Positions 6,009 to 7,038 of a stretch of 7,038 bases of DNA are shown in pieces. The position numbers and the translations under genes are program-made. The notes beneath the pieces are model-generated. The model ran no database searches. It saw nothing but the letters and a program-made list of their open reading frames with translations, and was not told the DNA's origin. How positions within the stretch are numbered: the first letter of the stretch is position 1; the number at the start of each line of letters is the position of its first letter. The stretch comes from Bacillota bacterium (GTDB taxonomy: Bacteria; Bacillota; UBA4882; UBA8346), in assembly GCA_023394955.1 (NCBI GenBank), contig JAEWZY010000011.1, forward strand, positions 1-7,038. Reading direction: 5' to 3'.

Positions 6009-6593
6009 ATGTTGGAAATTAAGAAATCCGAATACCGGGAGAATGTTGAAGCTTTTGCAATCGCCGTGGTGACAATCTTATTTATTCTGATCTTTGTTGC
6101 CCAGTCTTTTTTGGTCAAAGGCAGTTCCATGGACCCAACTTTACAAGATGGAGAACGGCTGATTGTCAATAAATTCACCTATCAGTTTAGGACTCCCAGG
6201 ACCGGAGAGATAATTGTCTTTAAGTATCCCGGCGATCCTTCCAAGAAGTTTATCAAAAGAGTAATCGGGGAACCAGGGGACTCGGTTTCGATCCAAGACT
6301 CGAAAGTATATGTTAACGGTCGGGCTTTAGATGAACCATATATTTTGGAAAAGATGGATTCCGACTATGAGTATGTGACCGTTCCCGAAGGAACCATTTT
6401 TGTGTTGGGTGATAACCGAAACGGTAGTCGCGATAGTCGCTATTCGGATGTGGGTTTTGTACCCCTGGAAAACATGGTGGGTCGGGCCAACTTCATCTTT
6501 TGGCCGTTAAATAAGGTTCAGGTTTTATTCAATCCCCATCATCAGAAGGACTCCGATAGTTTTTCCGATTATTCCGACTATTCGTTTGAATAA
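6009..6593 (+). CDS. lepB: Signal peptidase I
   Basis: The membrane-anchored serine protease that removes signal peptides from exported preproteins. The 194-residue protein has a short cytoplasmic N-terminus and one hydrophobic segment (about residues 14-35). Catalytic Ser40 is in GSSMDPTL (38-45) and the general-base Lys83 is in KRVIGEPGD (83-91); the GDNR box (134-137) is followed by SRDSR (140-144). This is the Gram-positive SipS-like form with a single membrane span. Unusually, the C-terminus ends in a Ser/Asp/Tyr-rich tail, SFSDYSDYSFE, encoded by short DNA repeats. ATG 6009 has AAGGGGG (5995-6001) upstream. It sits downstream of rplS as in many Firmicutes, but is separated by a palindromic element, so it may have its own transcription. 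Confidence 0.97.
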   Translation: MLEIKKSEYRENVEAFAIAVVTILFILIFVAQSFLVKGSSMDPTLQDGERLIVNKFTYQFRTPRTGEIIVFKYPGDPSKKFIKRVIGEPGDSVSIQDSKVYVNGRALDEPYILEKMDSDYEYVTVPEGTIFVLGDNRNGSRDSRYSDVGFVPLENMVGRANFIFWPLNKVQVLFNPHHQKDSDSFSDYSDYSFE

Positions 6594-6619
6594 GCTGTGT
6601 TCGCGATAATAGGTGTATC

Positions 6620-6704
6620 TTTAAAAATCCGTGTTGGTCGGGTCGATCCTGTTTATTGCAAAGTTTTAATAAGACAGGATTAACAGGATTGGCAGGATTT
6701 TTTT
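6620..6704 (+). terminator. Repeat-derived inverted repeat with T7 tract, probable terminator after lepB
   Basis: The right half carries three tandem copies of an ACAGGAT-type unit (6674-6680, 6683-6689, 6693-6698) and ends in seven Ts (6698-6704). The left half contains ATCCTGTTTATT (6646-6657), complementary to AATAAGACAGGAT (6668-6680) apart from one extra base, with a 10-base loop. AAAAATCC (6623-6630) is the exact complement of GGATTTTT (6695-6702), so the whole segment is an imperfect inverted repeat. RNA from lepB could fold here and end at the T tract. Termination is inferred; the repeat structure is seen directly. Confidence 0.6.
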
Positions 6705-6828
6705 ATCAAAGCCTGCTTGATTACAAATAACTGTCTCGGATAGACCAAAAATGTAAATAGGGCAAAGCCCAAAATTAGTTCAGTATCTTGGTTAATAAAC
6801 CGATTATATTGACACGGGAATTTAACAC
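6705..6828. other. Intergenic DNA upstream of the last gene, no clear gene
   Basis: AT-rich sequence with no supported gene. It contains a short hairpin GGGC-AAA-GCCC (6760-6770), a TATATT (6805-6810) and a TTGACA (6809-6814), but no pair of boxes at proper spacing, so I cannot name a promoter with confidence. A promoter for the next gene is expected somewhere here if the upstream element terminates transcription. Confidence 0.5.
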
Positions 6829-6836
6829 GGAGGTGG
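6829..6836 (+). promoter_or_regulatory. Strong ribosome-binding site for a TTG start
   Basis: GGAGGTGG lies 5 bp before TTG 6842-6844. It decides the start of the last gene, because the codons after TTG give a perfect signal peptide and no ATG is available nearby. Confidence 0.8.
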
Positions 6837-6841
6837 TTTTA

Positions 6842-7038
6842 TTGAAAAGGATTCTGATTTCCATTATAGTAGCTTTTCTGTTGACAGCATTAGCTTTACC
6901 AGCTTACGGCAGTATTGGATTGGGCACCCGGGCTATGGGAATGGGCGGCGCTTTCACTGCCGTGGCTGATGATGAATCGGCGTTTTACTGGAATCCGGCC
7001 GGGATTACTCAAATAAGGTTTATCTCAGTAATGTTAGG
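6842..7038 (+). CDS. Exported PorV/FadL/UPF0164-like outer-membrane beta-barrel protein (3' partial)
   Basis: Only the first 65 codons are in the window; the frame is open to the right edge. The N-terminus is a signal peptide: KR, then a hydrophobic core (about residues 4-19) and an ALPAYG cleavage region near residue 23. The mature start contains GLGTRAMGMGGAFTAVADD followed by FYWNPAGIT, the hallmark opening of the PorV/TraF/UPF0164 and FadL-related families, in which the first beta-strand and a WNPAG turn start a barrel in the outer membrane. The TTG start is supported by a GGAGGTGG ribosome-binding site. It follows lepB by 248 bp and is probably a separate unit. The substrate or role cannot be told from this fragment. 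An outer-membrane protein implies a diderm envelope. Confidence 0.8.
   Translation, partial: MKRILISIIVAFLLTALALPAYGSIGLGTRAMGMGGAFTAVADDESAFYWNPAGITQIRFISVML

Noticed and set aside
6760..6770. GGGC-AAA-GCCC mini-hairpin as a terminator
   Set aside because: The stem is only 4 bp with a 3-base loop and is followed by As rather than Ts.
6809..6837. TTGACA box as -35 of a promoter for the last gene
   Set aside because: At 16-18 bp spacing there is no -10 like sequence, and it would place the start of RNA at or beyond the ribosome-binding site.

Overview
This window looks like chromosomal DNA from a Firmicutes-type (Bacillota) bacterium. Its core is the conserved translation/secretion cluster ylxM-ffh-rpsP-khpA-rimM-trmD-rplS, followed by lepB, all on the + strand. 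In Bacillus a further small gene (ylqD) usually lies between khpA and rimM; it is absent here. The last, truncated gene begins like an outer-membrane beta-barrel protein of the PorV/FadL/UPF0164 type. Together with the cluster this suggests a diderm Firmicute, for example a relative of Limnochordia or Halanaerobiales; that placement is inference.

Layout. Positions 1-1166 hold the C-terminal part of a family-1 (sugar-type) ABC solute-binding protein. Only three bases later (1170-1859) comes a NarL/LuxR-type response regulator. No permease, ATPase or histidine kinase is visible, so the partners must lie upstream or elsewhere. A near-consensus sigma-70/SigA promoter (TTGACA, 17 bp, TATACT) at 1867-1895 then starts the housekeeping operon.

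The operon: YlxM and Ffh belong to the signal recognition particle system. S16, RimM, TrmD and L19 serve ribosome structure, 30S maturation and tRNA m1G37 modification. KhpA is a small KH-domain RNA-binding protein. Spacing is tight (khpA-rimM 8 bp, rimM-trmD 4 bp, trmD-rplS overlapping by 4 bp), so co-transcription is expected. Signal peptidase I (lepB) follows after 132 bp occupied by an imperfect palindromic element. SRP targeting and signal peptide cleavage are thus encoded close together.

The non-coding parts are informative: a 15-bp-arm hairpin without a T tract between rpsP and khpA, the GAAGTGAGAAGT-type palindrome between rplS and lepB, and a 248-bp gap after lepB with three ACAGGAT-type repeats, an inverted copy and a T7 tract that may act as terminator. 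I do not see a clearly undescribed system. The best leads are the solute-binding protein/response regulator pair, the outer-membrane-type protein beside a Firmicutes core operon, and the intergenic repeat elements.
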